A DNA stretch of 64,000 bases from NCBI GenBank assembly GCA_964402115.1, contig CAYOBW010000004.1, positions 23,289 through 87,288 on the forward strand. The letters are read 5' to 3'. This DNA comes from CAYOBW01 sp964402115. Lineage in GTDB: Bacteria > Verrucomicrobiota > Kiritimatiellia > UBA8416 > CAYOBW01. This document shows positions 16,164 through 24,715 of this stretch, one piece after another (the stretch's first letter is position 1; every line of letters starts with the position of its first letter). Position numbers and translations under genes: made by a program. Below the pieces are notes generated by a model. It ran no database searches and was not told where the DNA came from. It saw nothing but the letters and a program-made list of their open reading frames with translations.

Positions 16164-16979
16164 TCACAGGTTCTTGTGACGGATCGTGCGCTGGCGGTTC
16201 ATGTTAAGCTCCGGCAGCATCGTCTCAAGCTGTTGGAAGTTGATCTCCGGCAGGTTCTTCTCGAAGCTGACATCCTCCGGATTGCGCAGCGTCAGCGTGA
16301 GGGAGCCCTTCATTTGCTGGGCGAAGACCAGCAATTCCGCCTCGCGGGGGGTTACCTCGAGCGTGACGGTGCTATACGACCGCGCGCGGCGGTTGTCGGA
16401 CTCGCCGAAGGAGCCGCGGGCGAGATCCTGCCCCGTGGCCAGCACGGTTACATCCTGGAGGACCGTAAGGGTGACGGACTCCATCTCCTTCTCGTCCTGC
16501 TTGGAAGGGAACGCAAACGTGCCGAGGACGTCGACCTTGTCGTTAGGTTCCACCATGCCGCTGACCGCGTTGGCCCCCGAAACGGCAATGGAGAGCGCCC
16601 GGAGTTCCCGCTTGACCATGGGTGCGAGCGAGGCCCCGATCCGGCCGCCCTCGATGTCGGTCCAGAAGATCGGCTTGCCCTTGGTAAGCGCGAGCAGCGT
16701 GCTCTTGCCGAGCAGCATGGGTCCGTCGGCGTGCCTGACGGCGCGGTCGCCCACGGCCATCTCGAAACACTCCAGGATGGTCAGGTCCGACTGGCGCAGG
16801 ATCGAACCGCTCGGCAGGTCACGGGTGGTGACCATGACCGTGACTTTACGGGCGCCCGCCAGGATCTCGTTCTTCATGGCGAGCAACTCGTTACGCTTCG
16901 CCTTGAGGTACTGGTGGGTAAGGATACCCGCCAGCAGGCCGATGCAGATGGATACGATCGGAATGATCTTCTGCTTCAT
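16164..16979 (-). CDS. cpaB: CpaB/RcpC-like Flp pilus assembly protein
   Basis: This 271-residue protein has one N-terminal membrane segment (IIPIVSICIGLLAGILTHQYL). It continues with a SAF/CpaB domain (VMVTTRDLPSGSILRQSDL) and an RcpC-like middle (RALSIAVSGANAVSGMVEPNDKVD). This is the layout of CpaB/RcpC, a periplasmic protein that stabilises the outer-membrane secretin of Tad pili. I chose ATG 16979 because GAGGGAG lies just upstream; the longer in-frame start at 17006 lacks one. Its usual partner, the secretin CpaC/RcpA, is not encoded in this window. Confidence 0.88.
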   Translation of the reverse strand: MKQKIIPIVSICIGLLAGILTHQYLKAKRNELLAMKNEILAGARKVTVMVTTRDLPSGSILRQSDLTILECFEMAVGDRAVRHADGPMLLGKSTLLALTKGKPIFWTDIEGGRIGASLAPMVKRELRALSIAVSGANAVSGMVEPNDKVDVLGTFAFPSKQDEKEMESVTLTVLQDVTVLATGQDLARGSFGESDNRRARSYSTVTLEVTPREAELLVFAQQMKGSLTLTLRNPEDVSFEKNLPEINFQQLETMLPELNMNRQRTIRHKNL

Positions 16980-17029
16980 AAACGCTCCCTCTTCGTAAGA
17001 CGCCAACCCGCGGGCGATGCGCAGGGAAT

Positions 17030-17770
17030 CTATTTACCCGCTCCGAGTTCCTTGTGCAACACCGTAATCCGGGTTTGTCCGTCGGCCGTCGGCATCGCGT
17101 GCACGATGGCGATGCGGCCGCGGTTCTGGTAGAAGCGCAGGCCCCCCTCGGCGGGGGACGCGAGGTCGGGCTGCCCGGGCTGCGGCTGCCAGCCGTTACG
17201 GGTGAGGGCCTCATGGTAGAAGCGGAAGACCTCGGTTGCGGAGGCGGAGGAGCGAGCCACCGCGACCCCGAGGGCCGTTTCAGCGTTGCGGGCGTAGAAG
17301 AGCGGCAGGCTGGCGGGGAAAGCCGGCAGCTCGCGCAACGCGTGGGTGGCGGGTGGCGTACGGGAGGCCTCGTAGTCGGCGCGGGACTGGTCGCAGAGCA
17401 TCACGACGGTGCGGGCGATGTCGCCCACCTGGAGGGCCACGCAGCGGACGACCGTGCCGCCGTCAGCGAGCTCTCCAAGGGCGAGCGAGCCGCCGTCGTG
17501 TCGCAGCTGGATGCCCGGCAGGGACCGTCGCATGGTTGCCACGGAGCGGGTCAGGCCGTTCTCGAAGGCGACGACGGTCAGGTGTCCCTGCCCGCCGTTG
17601 AGTTCGATGTCGGCCTCGTAAAGCACGCGGGCGCCGGCCTGTTCCAGCGCCCGCACGGCGCGTCCGGCCGTGCCCCAGCGCAGGAAGACGCGGGCGGCTG
17701 CCGGTGGCGCGGGCAGCCAGAACACGGCAAGCAGAGCGGCGAGCAGGATGGCGGGGAGTCTCTTGCGCAT
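17030..17770 (-). CDS. Exported protein of unknown function in the pilus locus
   Basis: This 246-residue protein begins with a clear signal peptide (MRKRLPAILLAALLAVFWLP, cleavage near APPAAA). I do not recognise the mature part. It has no Cys pattern typical of the neighbouring proteins and no membrane segment after the signal. A stretch near residues 170-205 (VARSSASATEVFRFYHEALTRNGW) resembles the small periplasmic repeats seen in other exported proteins of PVC bacteria. It lies between cpaB and a TadE-like gene, 11 bases after the latter, so a periplasmic role in pilus assembly is plausible but not shown. Confidence 0.6.
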   Translation of the reverse strand: MRKRLPAILLAALLAVFWLPAPPAAARVFLRWGTAGRAVRALEQAGARVLYEADIELNGGQGHLTVVAFENGLTRSVATMRRSLPGIQLRHDGGSLALGELADGGTVVRCVALQVGDIARTVVMLCDQSRADYEASRTPPATHALRELPAFPASLPLFYARNAETALGVAVARSSASATEVFRFYHEALTRNGWQPQPGQPDLASPAEGGLRFYQNRGRIAIVHAMPTADGQTRITVLHKELGAGK

Positions 17771-17781
17771 GGTGGCGGGGA

Positions 17782-18321
17782 TCAGTAGATGCCGGTGCTC
17801 CAGGTCAGCCAGACTTCGCTCTCCACGTCGATGCTCTTGGCTCTGTAGATCAGCGACTGCACGGCGGGAAGGAGGCTGACCTCGCGGGAATCGTATCCGC
17901 GGACAAGGCCGAACGCCTCGATCGGCTCCTGGCCGGCGCGCATCCGGCTGACGGCGTTCAGGGGGATGCGGTCGAGCGCGTTCCAGTCGCCCATATCGCC
18001 CGCGGCGCGGTCCACAATCACGCCCCGGAAGCGTCCGGTGTCGCCGTCTTCAGCCTCGTCGTCGCGCGTGTAGCGCTTGCGATCCGCGGCTTCGTTCCAG
18101 TCGCGGATGAAGCGTGCATGGCCGTCGCGGTAAAGCATGTTGAGCGCGTTATTGCCGGCTTCCTGCCGCGCGGCCACCTGGGTGTCCGCGTGCGCGCGGG
18201 TGAGTGTCGTTACCTGGAGCAGGCCCGCGAAGATCGCTAGCATGGCCACCAGGCCGACAATCATCTCGATCAGCGCCTGGCCGCCCTTGCCAGCTTCAGT
18301 ATCCGTGCGCGTGCTGTCCAT
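17782..18321 (-). CDS. TadE/TadF-like minor pseudopilin
   Basis: This 179-residue protein has a type IV-pilin-like N-terminus: GKGGQALIEMIVGLVAMLAI, with Glu five to six residues after the Gly and then a hydrophobic helix. This fits processing by a TadV-type prepilin peptidase. The rest is a soluble domain with no recognised fold. TadE/TadF-like pseudopilins initiate or anchor Flp pili. I chose ATG 18321 because GAGGAG lies just upstream; an in-frame TTG at 18423 would add an Arg/Pro-rich tail with no pilin character. The 38 bases before the start (18322-18359) separate it from the TadG-like gene. Confidence 0.72.
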   Translation of the reverse strand: MDSTRTDTEAGKGGQALIEMIVGLVAMLAIFAGLLQVTTLTRAHADTQVAARQEAGNNALNMLYRDGHARFIRDWNEAADRKRYTRDDEAEDGDTGRFRGVIVDRAAGDMGDWNALDRIPLNAVSRMRAGQEPIEAFGLVRGYDSREVSLLPAVQSLIYRAKSIDVESEVWLTWSTGIY

Positions 18322-18359
18322 AATGCTCCTCGCCGAAGGGGGGCGCCCCGCCCGGCGCC

Positions 18360-19832
18360 TCAATGGCCATGGTGTGTGCCGCCGCCCCCGCCGCCGCCCC
18401 CGCCGCCCCCGTGGACGTTGCATTGAGCGCTGAATTGGTTAAGCCAGGTGACACCCGTCCGGCGAAAAGTGGGATTCTCCCAGGTCAGCAGCTGCGTGCA
18501 GTAGTGGCACCCCGGTGTGCAACCGGCCGGCCCGCGCTCCATGTAGACCGGGAGGTGGCGCTCGATGTGCTGGCGCCACTGGAGGTTGTAACCGCCGCCA
18601 TCGCCCCCCGAGGCCGTATCCACGGGAATGAGCCGCACGTCCGTATAGGCGGGCAGCACGAGGCTGTATTCGTTCGGCCGGTCTTCGGTGCTCAGGCTGC
18701 CGAAGGGCTTGGCCGCCGCGGTCCAAACGAGCGAATTCGTGGTCAGGCGGCCGTGGGCGCCGGGCGTCAGCCGCCCGACCGTCGTCGCAACGCGGACGGC
18801 GGCGTCGGCGCCGGCGTAGTCGTACTGCTGCTTGACGGTGCCGACGGCCGGGAACGGGTCGCTGTCCGGCCCGCCCGCCAGCGAGATGCGGTCCCAGCGT
18901 CCCCACCGCGTCTCGTCATACACGTACCACGTGGCCCTCGTCGTCATGCCCGTTGTGTTGAGGTTCCCCTCCAGATGCCTGGCGACGGCCATGTCGGCCA
19001 CGGTTCCGAAGTCAACGAACGCAGCCATCCGCGCGTTGAACTTCGCGAGTCCCAGCCCGTAGACCTCGCTGTTGTGGGGCTCGAAGCGGGGCACCTGGGG
19101 GAGGTCCGCCCACCAGCACGGGAAGAAGTTGTCGTAGTCCTCGAGCAGGTTGGGGGCGTTGTGATAGAACCAGCACCAGTTCCGGCCTGCCACCGCCTCG
19201 TAGAAGCGGATCATGTACAGGTAATGCCCCTCGGTGACGTCGCCATAGTAGTCGACGTTGTCGGGGCCAGCGGCAATCCCCTCTCTGGCGGCATAGTCCA
19301 GCATGTCCGCGTACTCGAGCCAGCAGTTGGGGTAGGGTTCCGGGAACATCATCTCGCCGTTCGCCCCGACCGCGCGCGTGTACTCGGTGCGCACCCGGTT
19401 CGCATGTTCGCGCATGAGCTGGTCGAACTCCGGATTGCGGTAGATTCCGTTGTTCTTGGCGCCCTGCTGCGAGGCGACGAGGGCGATCATCGGCCCGACG
19501 TAGAGCAGACGGGCCTGGAGGTTGGTGATCGACTCGGACGTCTCGCGGTCGTTTGCGCTGAGCGCCAGCGCCTGCAGCAGGTTCAGGTCACCCACGAGGT
19601 TGAGCGTGATGCCTTGCCAGCGGGAGGCCATCAGCGCGGCGGCGTCCCCGCCGTTCTGGGTCAGGTTCTTGACGTAGATGATCTTGTGCAGGTCGAAGTT
19701 CCAGATCACCATGAACGCAAGGATCACGAGCACCATCAGGAAGAAGATGGCGGTCTGACCGCGCTTGCGGCGCGGCCGCGCGCGCGTTGGCGCCACGTCA
19801 GTCCCCACGGGTTGATCAGAGTGAGAAGTCAT
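18360..19832 (-). CDS. TadG-like pilus-locus protein with Gly-run and His tail
   Basis: This 490-residue protein begins with a basic stretch and one membrane helix (RRKRGQTAIFFLMVLVILAF), the N-terminal pattern of TadG-type Flp pilus proteins. The large extracytoplasmic part is rich in Trp and Tyr and has a Cys/His cluster near the end (CTPGCHYCTQ). It ends in 11 consecutive glycines followed by THHGH. That tail may bind metal or be a flexible linker; no function is assigned. Its start overlaps the TadE-like gene by 17 bases. The run of GGN codons is a possible source of slippage. Confidence 0.68.
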   Translation of the reverse strand: MTSHSDQPVGTDVAPTRARPRRKRGQTAIFFLMVLVILAFMVIWNFDLHKIIYVKNLTQNGGDAAALMASRWQGITLNLVGDLNLLQALALSANDRETSESITNLQARLLYVGPMIALVASQQGAKNNGIYRNPEFDQLMREHANRVRTEYTRAVGANGEMMFPEPYPNCWLEYADMLDYAAREGIAAGPDNVDYYGDVTEGHYLYMIRFYEAVAGRNWCWFYHNAPNLLEDYDNFFPCWWADLPQVPRFEPHNSEVYGLGLAKFNARMAAFVDFGTVADMAVARHLEGNLNTTGMTTRATWYVYDETRWGRWDRISLAGGPDSDPFPAVGTVKQQYDYAGADAAVRVATTVGRLTPGAHGRLTTNSLVWTAAAKPFGSLSTEDRPNEYSLVLPAYTDVRLIPVDTASGGDGGGYNLQWRQHIERHLPVYMERGPAGCTPGCHYCTQLLTWENPTFRRTGVTWLNQFSAQCNVHGGGGGGGGGGGTHHGH

Positions 19833-20502
19833 TGAGGTAGAGCGGGTAGTGGTTTTCGATCCAGGCCTCCGCCGAGAGGCTGACCGTATCGCGGTTGTAG
19901 TAGACGCGGTGCAATGGCACCCAGAGTTGGTACTCCTGGCCGATGGTCACGCGCAACTGGTTGGCGGCCTCGGTGATGTGCCGGTCGATGGTATCCCACC
20001 GGTCGTAGTCGAGAACGTACGCGGCGCGCGCCGCGTTATCGCTGTAGAGGTAGTCGGGGATACGCGCGGCCTCGAGCTGGTATTGCAGGGAGCTGGGCTC
20101 CGCGTCGCGCACAACGGTGTCCCAGAGCTCGCCCGGCTTGAGCGTGTTGATCATGCCGCGCAAGAATGGATCGTCGTTCTGGAAGGCCGGTTCGATAAGC
20201 TTGCCGGCATTGGGAATACTCGCAACGCGCACCGACTTGGTCACCATCCAGCCGTTGAGGCCGACGGTCTTGGCGCGTGCGCCGCGCGCCGCCGCGTGCG
20301 AGAGGATCTCGCGGGCAGCAAACACCTGGGAGACCTGGAACAGGCCGAAGAACACCAGGCAAATCATCGCCATCGCCAGGCAGGCTTCGATCATCGACTG
20401 ACCGCTGCGACTGCCCGCCTGACGTTCCCGGCTGGTTTCAGACCAGCCGGCCAGCCGGTCTGTTCGACCGGCCGGCCTGCCTGTGAAACCGGTGTGTGAC
20501 AT
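19816..20502 (-). CDS. TadE-like minor pseudopilin
   Basis: This 228-residue protein has a pilin-like motif at about residues 34-55 (RSGQSMIEACLAMAMICLVF), with the Glu that class-III prepilin peptidases and assembly require. A longer soluble domain follows. The leader of ~33 residues is unusually long for a TadE protein and is encoded by DNA that forms two hairpins (see the repeat feature). The start ATG lies 3 bases after the pilin stop and has no Shine-Dalgarno of its own, so it is probably translated by re-initiation. The family role is minor pilin or pilus-tip subunit in the inner membrane. Confidence 0.72.
   Translation of the reverse strand: MSHTGFTGRPAGRTDRLAGWSETSRERQAGSRSGQSMIEACLAMAMICLVFFGLFQVSQVFAAREILSHAAARGARAKTVGLNGWMVTKSVRVASIPNAGKLIEPAFQNDDPFLRGMINTLKPGELWDTVVRDAEPSSLQYQLEAARIPDYLYSDNAARAAYVLDYDRWDTIDRHITEAANQLRVTIGQEYQLWVPLHRVYYNRDTVSLSAEAWIENHYPLYLNDFSL
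20428..20472. repeat. Two adjacent perfect hairpins inside the TadE-like leader
   Basis: Two inverted repeats sit side by side. The first is CCGGCTGGT/ACCAGCCGG, a 9-bp stem with a 5-base loop (20428-20450). The second is GCCGGTC/GACCGGC, a 7-bp stem with a 5-base loop (20454-20472). They lie in the first codons of the TadE-like gene and share the core CCGG/ACCAG-type sequence. They could be a REP-like insertion that stayed in frame, or an mRNA structure that lowers expression of this gene relative to the pilin just upstream. Confidence 0.6.
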
Positions 20503-20505
20503 GGC

Positions 20506-20745
20506 TTAACTGCCGGAACCGCTCTCGTTGAGCTGCTTCAGCCAGTCGTGCGACTTGGTGTTCAGTGCATCGTCCTTGGCCGACGAGTCGCCGCCCAGTT
20601 CCTCGACGGCGCCGCCAAGCTTCGCGCGGATCGTGTCGCTGAAGACGCCGAAGATGGCGATGGCAGCAATAGCCACGATCACAACGATGATGATGTACTC
20701 GACCATCGTCTGACCACTTTTCCTGTTCGTACGGCGCTTCTGCAT
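20506..20745 (-). CDS. flp: Flp-type major pilin
   Basis: This 79-residue prepilin has a short basic leader (MQKRRTNRKSG) followed by QTMVEYIIIVVIVAI. This is the Flp pilin pattern G/xxxxEY with a single hydrophobic helix and a short polar tail. It would be cleaved after the Gly by a TadV/CpaA peptidase and polymerised by TadA-TadB-TadC. I chose ATG 20745 because of the very strong ribosome-binding site GGGAGGAG, consistent with a major subunit; the in-frame extension to 20805 is unlikely. It is flanked by a second pilin-like gene upstream and a TadE-like gene 3 bases downstream. Confidence 0.85.
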   Translation of the reverse strand: MQKRRTNRKSGQTMVEYIIIVVIVAIAAIAIFGVFSDTIRAKLGGAVEELGGDSSAKDDALNTKSHDWLKQLNESGSGS

Positions 20746-20808
20746 GTCTCCTCCCGCTGTGCTTGCCACGCGAGTTGTCCCACCCGCGCTGGTGACTGGC
20801 CCCATTCG

Positions 20809-21009
20809 TCAGGGATACTCGGATGCCACCAAGTCGAGTACCCGTCCACTGTGTTCGCGAAAAGTATACAGGAAAACCGAAAGCATGACAACGGCAGCTA
20901 TCAGCATGCCCGCCACCAGCATGTACTCCACAGCTGCCTGCCCGCTGCGCCGCATCCCTGCCGCGGCAAAAACGACCTCGCGTGCGCGGCTTGACCAAAC
21001 TACCTTCAT
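20809..21009 (-). CDS. Small pilin-like protein (second Flp/TadE-type prepilin)
   Basis: This 66-residue protein has a 23-residue basic leader and then GQAAVEYMLVAGMLIAAVVM, again the G/xxxxEY pattern with one membrane helix. The mature part is only ~43 residues, close to an Flp pilin. It is the first gene of the pilus operon on the minus strand and lies 63 bases before the next pilin start. Its ribosome-binding site is weaker than that of the second pilin, so it may be a minor subunit. Confidence 0.75.
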   Translation of the reverse strand: MKVVWSSRAREVVFAAAGMRRSGQAAVEYMLVAGMLIAAVVMLSVFLYTFREHSGRVLDLVASEYP

Positions 21010-21027
21010 CGAGACGACCCTAGCACC

Positions 21028-21055
21028 TTGACGATTGCGTGTAAACGGTTATCAT
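21028..21055 (+). promoter_or_regulatory. Candidate sigma-70-like promoter upstream of the CxxCxGxG-protein/kinase pair
   Basis: A TTGACG box (21028-21033) and a TATCAT box (21050-21055) are separated by 16 bases in the short region between the divergent pilin and kinase operons. Transcription would start near 21062. That leaves almost no leader for ATG 21064 and about 60 bases for GTG 21124. This is pattern matching only; the sigma-factor preferences of this lineage are not known from the window. Confidence 0.35.
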
Positions 21056-21063
21056 CCCTTTTC

Positions 21064-22293
21064 ATGAGTAACGACCGCCTGGCCCGTTTATTGCCTTTGA
21101 CGCAGGGTTCGTGGGGGGGGAAGGTGCGCCTCCTCGCGTGCTTGCTCGCGTGTGCGGTGGCGCTGCCCCTGCTGGCGGCTCTGGTGGTGTGTCCGAAGTG
21201 CGGATACGAGGTGGAACCTGCCCCGGCCTGCTCTCACTGCCAGTCCGCGCTGCCCGATGCCCCGCCGCCGGTTCCACTGCCGTCGGCCCCGGTCACCCCC
21301 GCCGCCCCGGCGCCTGCGGCCGATGGGGCCGGCGCGGAGGGAACCGTCGCGTCGCCCGGGGGCGGGAAGGGCACGGTCCTGCCGGCAGCCGTGGTGACGG
21401 AGGAGGTCGAGCTCGGTCGGAAGCAACTCAAAGAAGGTAACCTGGAAATGGCCCGCCTCTATTTCCTGAATGCCGCGGCGCTCGATCAGCTGACCGACCC
21501 GTCGCAGCCCCGGCCGCAGGCCGAAGATATCGTGGCGCTGGTTGAGCGCTGCGACGGCGGGGGGCAGAAAGTCCAGCGCAAGTGCCCGACCTGCGGGGGC
21601 CGTGGGACGGGCATCATGCGGGCCTTGCACCTGAAGGGCGATTCGCGCGGCGACGTCGAGTTGCTCGAGGCGAGCGGGGCGAAGTGCGTCGACTGCGGCG
21701 GTTCCGGGTTCGTCATGGAGCACGGCACCTGCAACGACCGCCGCTACGTGATCGGGCGGTCGCTGAACCGCTTCACGCAGCTGCAGCAGGCGCGCAAGTA
21801 CGTGGCCGTGGGGGGCGCCTGGGTGCCCCGCACCGCCGCGCCGGAACTCAATAGCGCCCAGCGGGTGCAGCTGCAGCGGGCGACGGCCAGCCCGTGCGCC
21901 GAGTGCGCGGGCATCGGGCGGATGGACTGCGCGAAGTGCAACGGCCAGGGCTGGATCAAGTGCCCGAACCGCGACTGTGTGAAGGGGCGCGTGCAGACGG
22001 AGCGCAAGAGCGAACTGACGCGCTTCACGACGAAACATAGCGAGCCATGTCCCATGTGCCAGGGGCGGACCCGTGTGTCGTGCGAGCCATGCCAGGGCAA
22101 GGGCAGCGTGCTGTGCGAGGTCTGCAAGGGCACCGGACAACGCGCGATCTGCACCAAGTGCGCGGGGCAGGGGCTCGCGCCGTGCCGGCGCTGCAACGGC
22201 TCGGGGCGCTACCGCGACAAGGCGTGCGACACCTGCGGCGGCGCGGGCACGGCTGTATGTACGACGTGCAATGGGGATGGTCGCAAAAGATGA
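21064..22293 (+). CDS. Exported or membrane-anchored protein with ~11 CxxCxGxG-type zinc knuckles
   Basis: This protein is about 409 residues long. An N-terminal hydrophobic stretch (VRLLACLLACAVALPLLAAL) looks like a signal peptide or anchor. It is followed by a zinc ribbon (CPKCGYEVEPAPACSHC), a Pro/Ala linker and a short helical region. About eleven DnaJ-type CxxCxGxG-like knuckles then run to the C-terminus (CPTCGGRGTG, CVDCGGSGF, CAKCNGQGW, CEVCKGTGQ, CDTCGGAGT and others). There is no J-domain. In DnaJ such knuckles bind zinc and unfolded protein. The start may instead be GTG 21124, which has a GGGGGGAAG site just before it and would give a compact signal peptide. The stop overlaps the kinase start as ATGA. 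Confidence 0.75.
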   Translation: MSNDRLARLLPLTQGSWGGKVRLLACLLACAVALPLLAALVVCPKCGYEVEPAPACSHCQSALPDAPPPVPLPSAPVTPAAPAPAADGAGAEGTVASPGGGKGTVLPAAVVTEEVELGRKQLKEGNLEMARLYFLNAAALDQLTDPSQPRPQAEDIVALVERCDGGGQKVQRKCPTCGGRGTGIMRALHLKGDSRGDVELLEASGAKCVDCGGSGFVMEHGTCNDRRYVIGRSLNRFTQLQQARKYVAVGGAWVPRTAAPELNSAQRVQLQRATASPCAECAGIGRMDCAKCNGQGWIKCPNRDCVKGRVQTERKSELTRFTTKHSEPCPMCQGRTRVSCEPCQGKGSVLCEVCKGTGQRAICTKCAGQGLAPCRRCNGSGRYRDKACDTCGGAGTAVCTTCNGDGRKR

Positions 22294-24536
22294 CTGCTCC
22301 GGAGATCACCGGATTCGAGATCCTCGAAAAGCTGGGCACGGGCGGCATGGCGACCGTTTGGAAGGCCCGCCAGCTTTCCCTCGACCGCATCGTGGCGATC
22401 AAGGTGCTGCCGACGCAGCTTGCCAGCGATCCCGCCGACATCGAGCGCTTCCAGCGCGAGGCGCAGGCGACAGCGAAGCTGAAGAACTCAGGCATTGTCC
22501 AGGTGTACGATGCGAATGCGGAGAGCGGCGTCTACTACTTCGTGATGGAGTATGTCGCGGGCTACACCGTCGGCGACTGGATCCGGCGCAAGCATGTGCT
22601 GACGCCCGATGAAGCGTTGACTGTGGGGGAGTGCGTGGCGCGCTCGCTCGATTACGCCTGGCGCAGCGCCGGCATGATTCACTGCGATATCAAGCCGGAC
22701 AACGTGCTCATCGATGCCGACGGCACCGTGAAGGTGGCCGACCTGGGGCTTTCGCGCACGATCAGCGCCATGATGGCCGACAGCGCGTCCGACGAAATCA
22801 TGGGCACCCCGGCCTACATGGCACCCGAGCAGGTGGAGGGGGCGGCGGACTTGGATTGCCGGGCCGACATCTATGCGCTGGGCGGCATGCTTTACCACCT
22901 GGTCACCGGGAAGATGCTGTTCCAGGGAAATCCCGAAGAGCAGATCATGGTGAAGCAGGTGACGGAGCAGGTCGAGGACGCGCTGGACGTCCACCCGAAG
23001 GTGCCGCACTCCGTCTGCTGGCTGCTGGAACGTATGCTCGCCAAGGACCGGGCTCACCGGCCGCACGACTGGGCGGAGGTGCTCTCCGACCTGGAGCGGG
23101 TCAAGTCCGGCATTCCGCCGGCCGCGAAGCTCCCCCCGGGGGCGACGAGTACCATGCGGCGCAGCCGCCGGCGCAGGGAGCGGGATTTTGCGCGGCAGGC
23201 GGCGAAGGCCAAAGCGAAGCCGGCCGGAACCGGGCTGGGCGTGCTGACAACGGTGGTTGTGGTGGTGGCGGCAGCCGTGGGCGGCTATCATCTGCTGTCC
23301 CTTCAAGGCTGGGTGCCGGCGCTCAAGCTGCCGGCCGCGGGCGGGGCGAACGCGGCGACGAATGCGAGCGTGCGTACGCCGCCGGTCGACCCCGCGCTGG
23401 CCCGCGCGCAGCAGCGTTTTGCGGAGGCCGAGACTTATGCGCGCCAGCATCCGCTGGCCCTCGCCGATGTGGCGGCGCAGTTCGATCGCGTCGCCGTGGA
23501 TACCGCTGGCACGCGGTTCGCCCAGGAGGCTGCCGGCCGCGCCCGCCAGGCGCGCGAACAACTCGTGCGCGAGACGCAGTTCGTCCTGGATCGGCTGCAC
23601 CGGCAGGCGGAGCGCAGCGTGCAGGCGGGCAATTTCGCGGAAGCGATCCGGCTGTACGAAGCGTATGACGGCCCGCTGGCTGCCCGCACCGCGGACGGCC
23701 GCAAGAGCGCGGTGGCCGCCTTGCGCACGCAGCAGGCCGCGGCTGCCACGGCAGCCGAAGAACGCGCCGCGATCCTTCGTCAGCGGGCCGAACAGGCGCT
23801 TCAGGAAAGCTGCGCGCTGGTCGTGAGCGGTCGGGTTGCCGACGCGCACGCGTCGCTGGTCGATGTCGCCAAGGAGCTGGCCGGGCAGCAGGGCGCGGAG
23901 GAGCTGCGCTCCGCGGCGATCGTCCTTGGGCGCGCGTCGCGGATCGATGCCGAGATTCTGCAAACCTTTGCCTCGGCCGTGGGCACGGTAATACCCGTTG
24001 AGCTTGCCGGCGGCGCGCGGAACGTGCAGATCGTCGGTGTGGCGAACGGCAGCGTGCAGGCGCTCGATCGCACGGATGGGGGTGCGGGGAGAGAGCTGTC
24101 GCTCACGGCGAAGGACCTGGGCCTGAAGGAGCGGCTGACCCGGCTCGGCATGTTGGACGGGGCACACGTGGGACTGGTGCGTGGGGCTCTCGCTGCCGGG
24201 GCAAAGGCCTACGGCCACGCGCGGACCAGCTTCCAGGCCGTGCCCGTGCCGTACCGTGACCGGCTGCTCGCCGCCGTGGTCATGGCGGAGCAGGCGCAGA
24301 ACGATGGCGAGGCGGAGCGCGCGTTCAGGCGGCTGCTGACGGCCGCCGGCCTCACGTTGAACGGCGAGCTGGACCTCGAGGCGGTGCGCAAACGACTGGC
24401 CGATGTGGGTTTGACGGAGGACGAGCGCACGCGACTGAGGGACCTGATCGCCGCGTTCCGGGCGGTGTACGGGCAGAGCGCCTTCGCGCGCAAGGCCGAA
24501 CCGTGCCTGGCAGATCTCGCCAGTCGCATCAAGTAG
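22290..24536 (+). CDS. Transmembrane serine/threonine protein kinase (Hanks type)
   Basis: This is a 748-residue protein. Residues ~8-275 are a kinase domain: Gly-rich loop LGTGGMATVWKA, VAIK with Lys38, catalytic loop HCDIKPDN (Asp133) and metal motif DLG (Asp151, where DFG is usual). GTPAYMAPEQ is the activation-segment end. The HRD Arg is Cys, so this is a non-RD kinase whose activity may not depend on activation-loop phosphorylation. A basic stretch and one membrane helix (~residues 316-337) precede a ~400-residue extracytoplasmic part rich in Ala/Arg helices, possibly TPR-like. It is translationally coupled to the CxxCxGxG protein and divergent from the pilus operon. Confidence 0.9.
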   Translation: MTAPEITGFEILEKLGTGGMATVWKARQLSLDRIVAIKVLPTQLASDPADIERFQREAQATAKLKNSGIVQVYDANAESGVYYFVMEYVAGYTVGDWIRRKHVLTPDEALTVGECVARSLDYAWRSAGMIHCDIKPDNVLIDADGTVKVADLGLSRTISAMMADSASDEIMGTPAYMAPEQVEGAADLDCRADIYALGGMLYHLVTGKMLFQGNPEEQIMVKQVTEQVEDALDVHPKVPHSVCWLLERMLAKDRAHRPHDWAEVLSDLERVKSGIPPAAKLPPGATSTMRRSRRRRERDFARQAAKAKAKPAGTGLGVLTTVVVVVAAAVGGYHLLSLQGWVPALKLPAAGGANAATNASVRTPPVDPALARAQQRFAEAETYARQHPLALADVAAQFDRVAVDTAGTRFAQEAAGRARQAREQLVRETQFVLDRLHRQAERSVQAGNFAEAIRLYEAYDGPLAARTADGRKSAVAALRTQQAAAATAAEERAAILRQRAEQALQESCALVVSGRVADAHASLVDVAKELAGQQGAEELRSAAIVLGRASRIDAEILQTFASAVGTVIPVELAGGARNVQIVGVANGSVQALDRTDGGAGRELSLTAKDLGLKERLTRLGMLDGAHVGLVRGALAAGAKAYGHARTSFQAVPVPYRDRLLAAVVMAEQAQNDGEAERAFRRLLTAAGLTLNGELDLEAVRKRLADVGLTEDERTRLRDLIAAFRAVYGQSAFARKAEPCLADLASRIK

Positions 24537-24715
24537 GTTCGGGAGGCCATCGCGTACTGGGTATCGGCTTGGTGAATGACTCGTTCGTTGATGATACTGA
24601 ATAGGTTCTGGTGCCGGTCGTGTTCCGCTGCGTGCGGGTTCGTTGACCGTTACCGATTGGCTTTGCTGGGACCTGAAGCGCGAAACTGCGTGTACCAGGG
24701 TCATTGGATCAGGAT

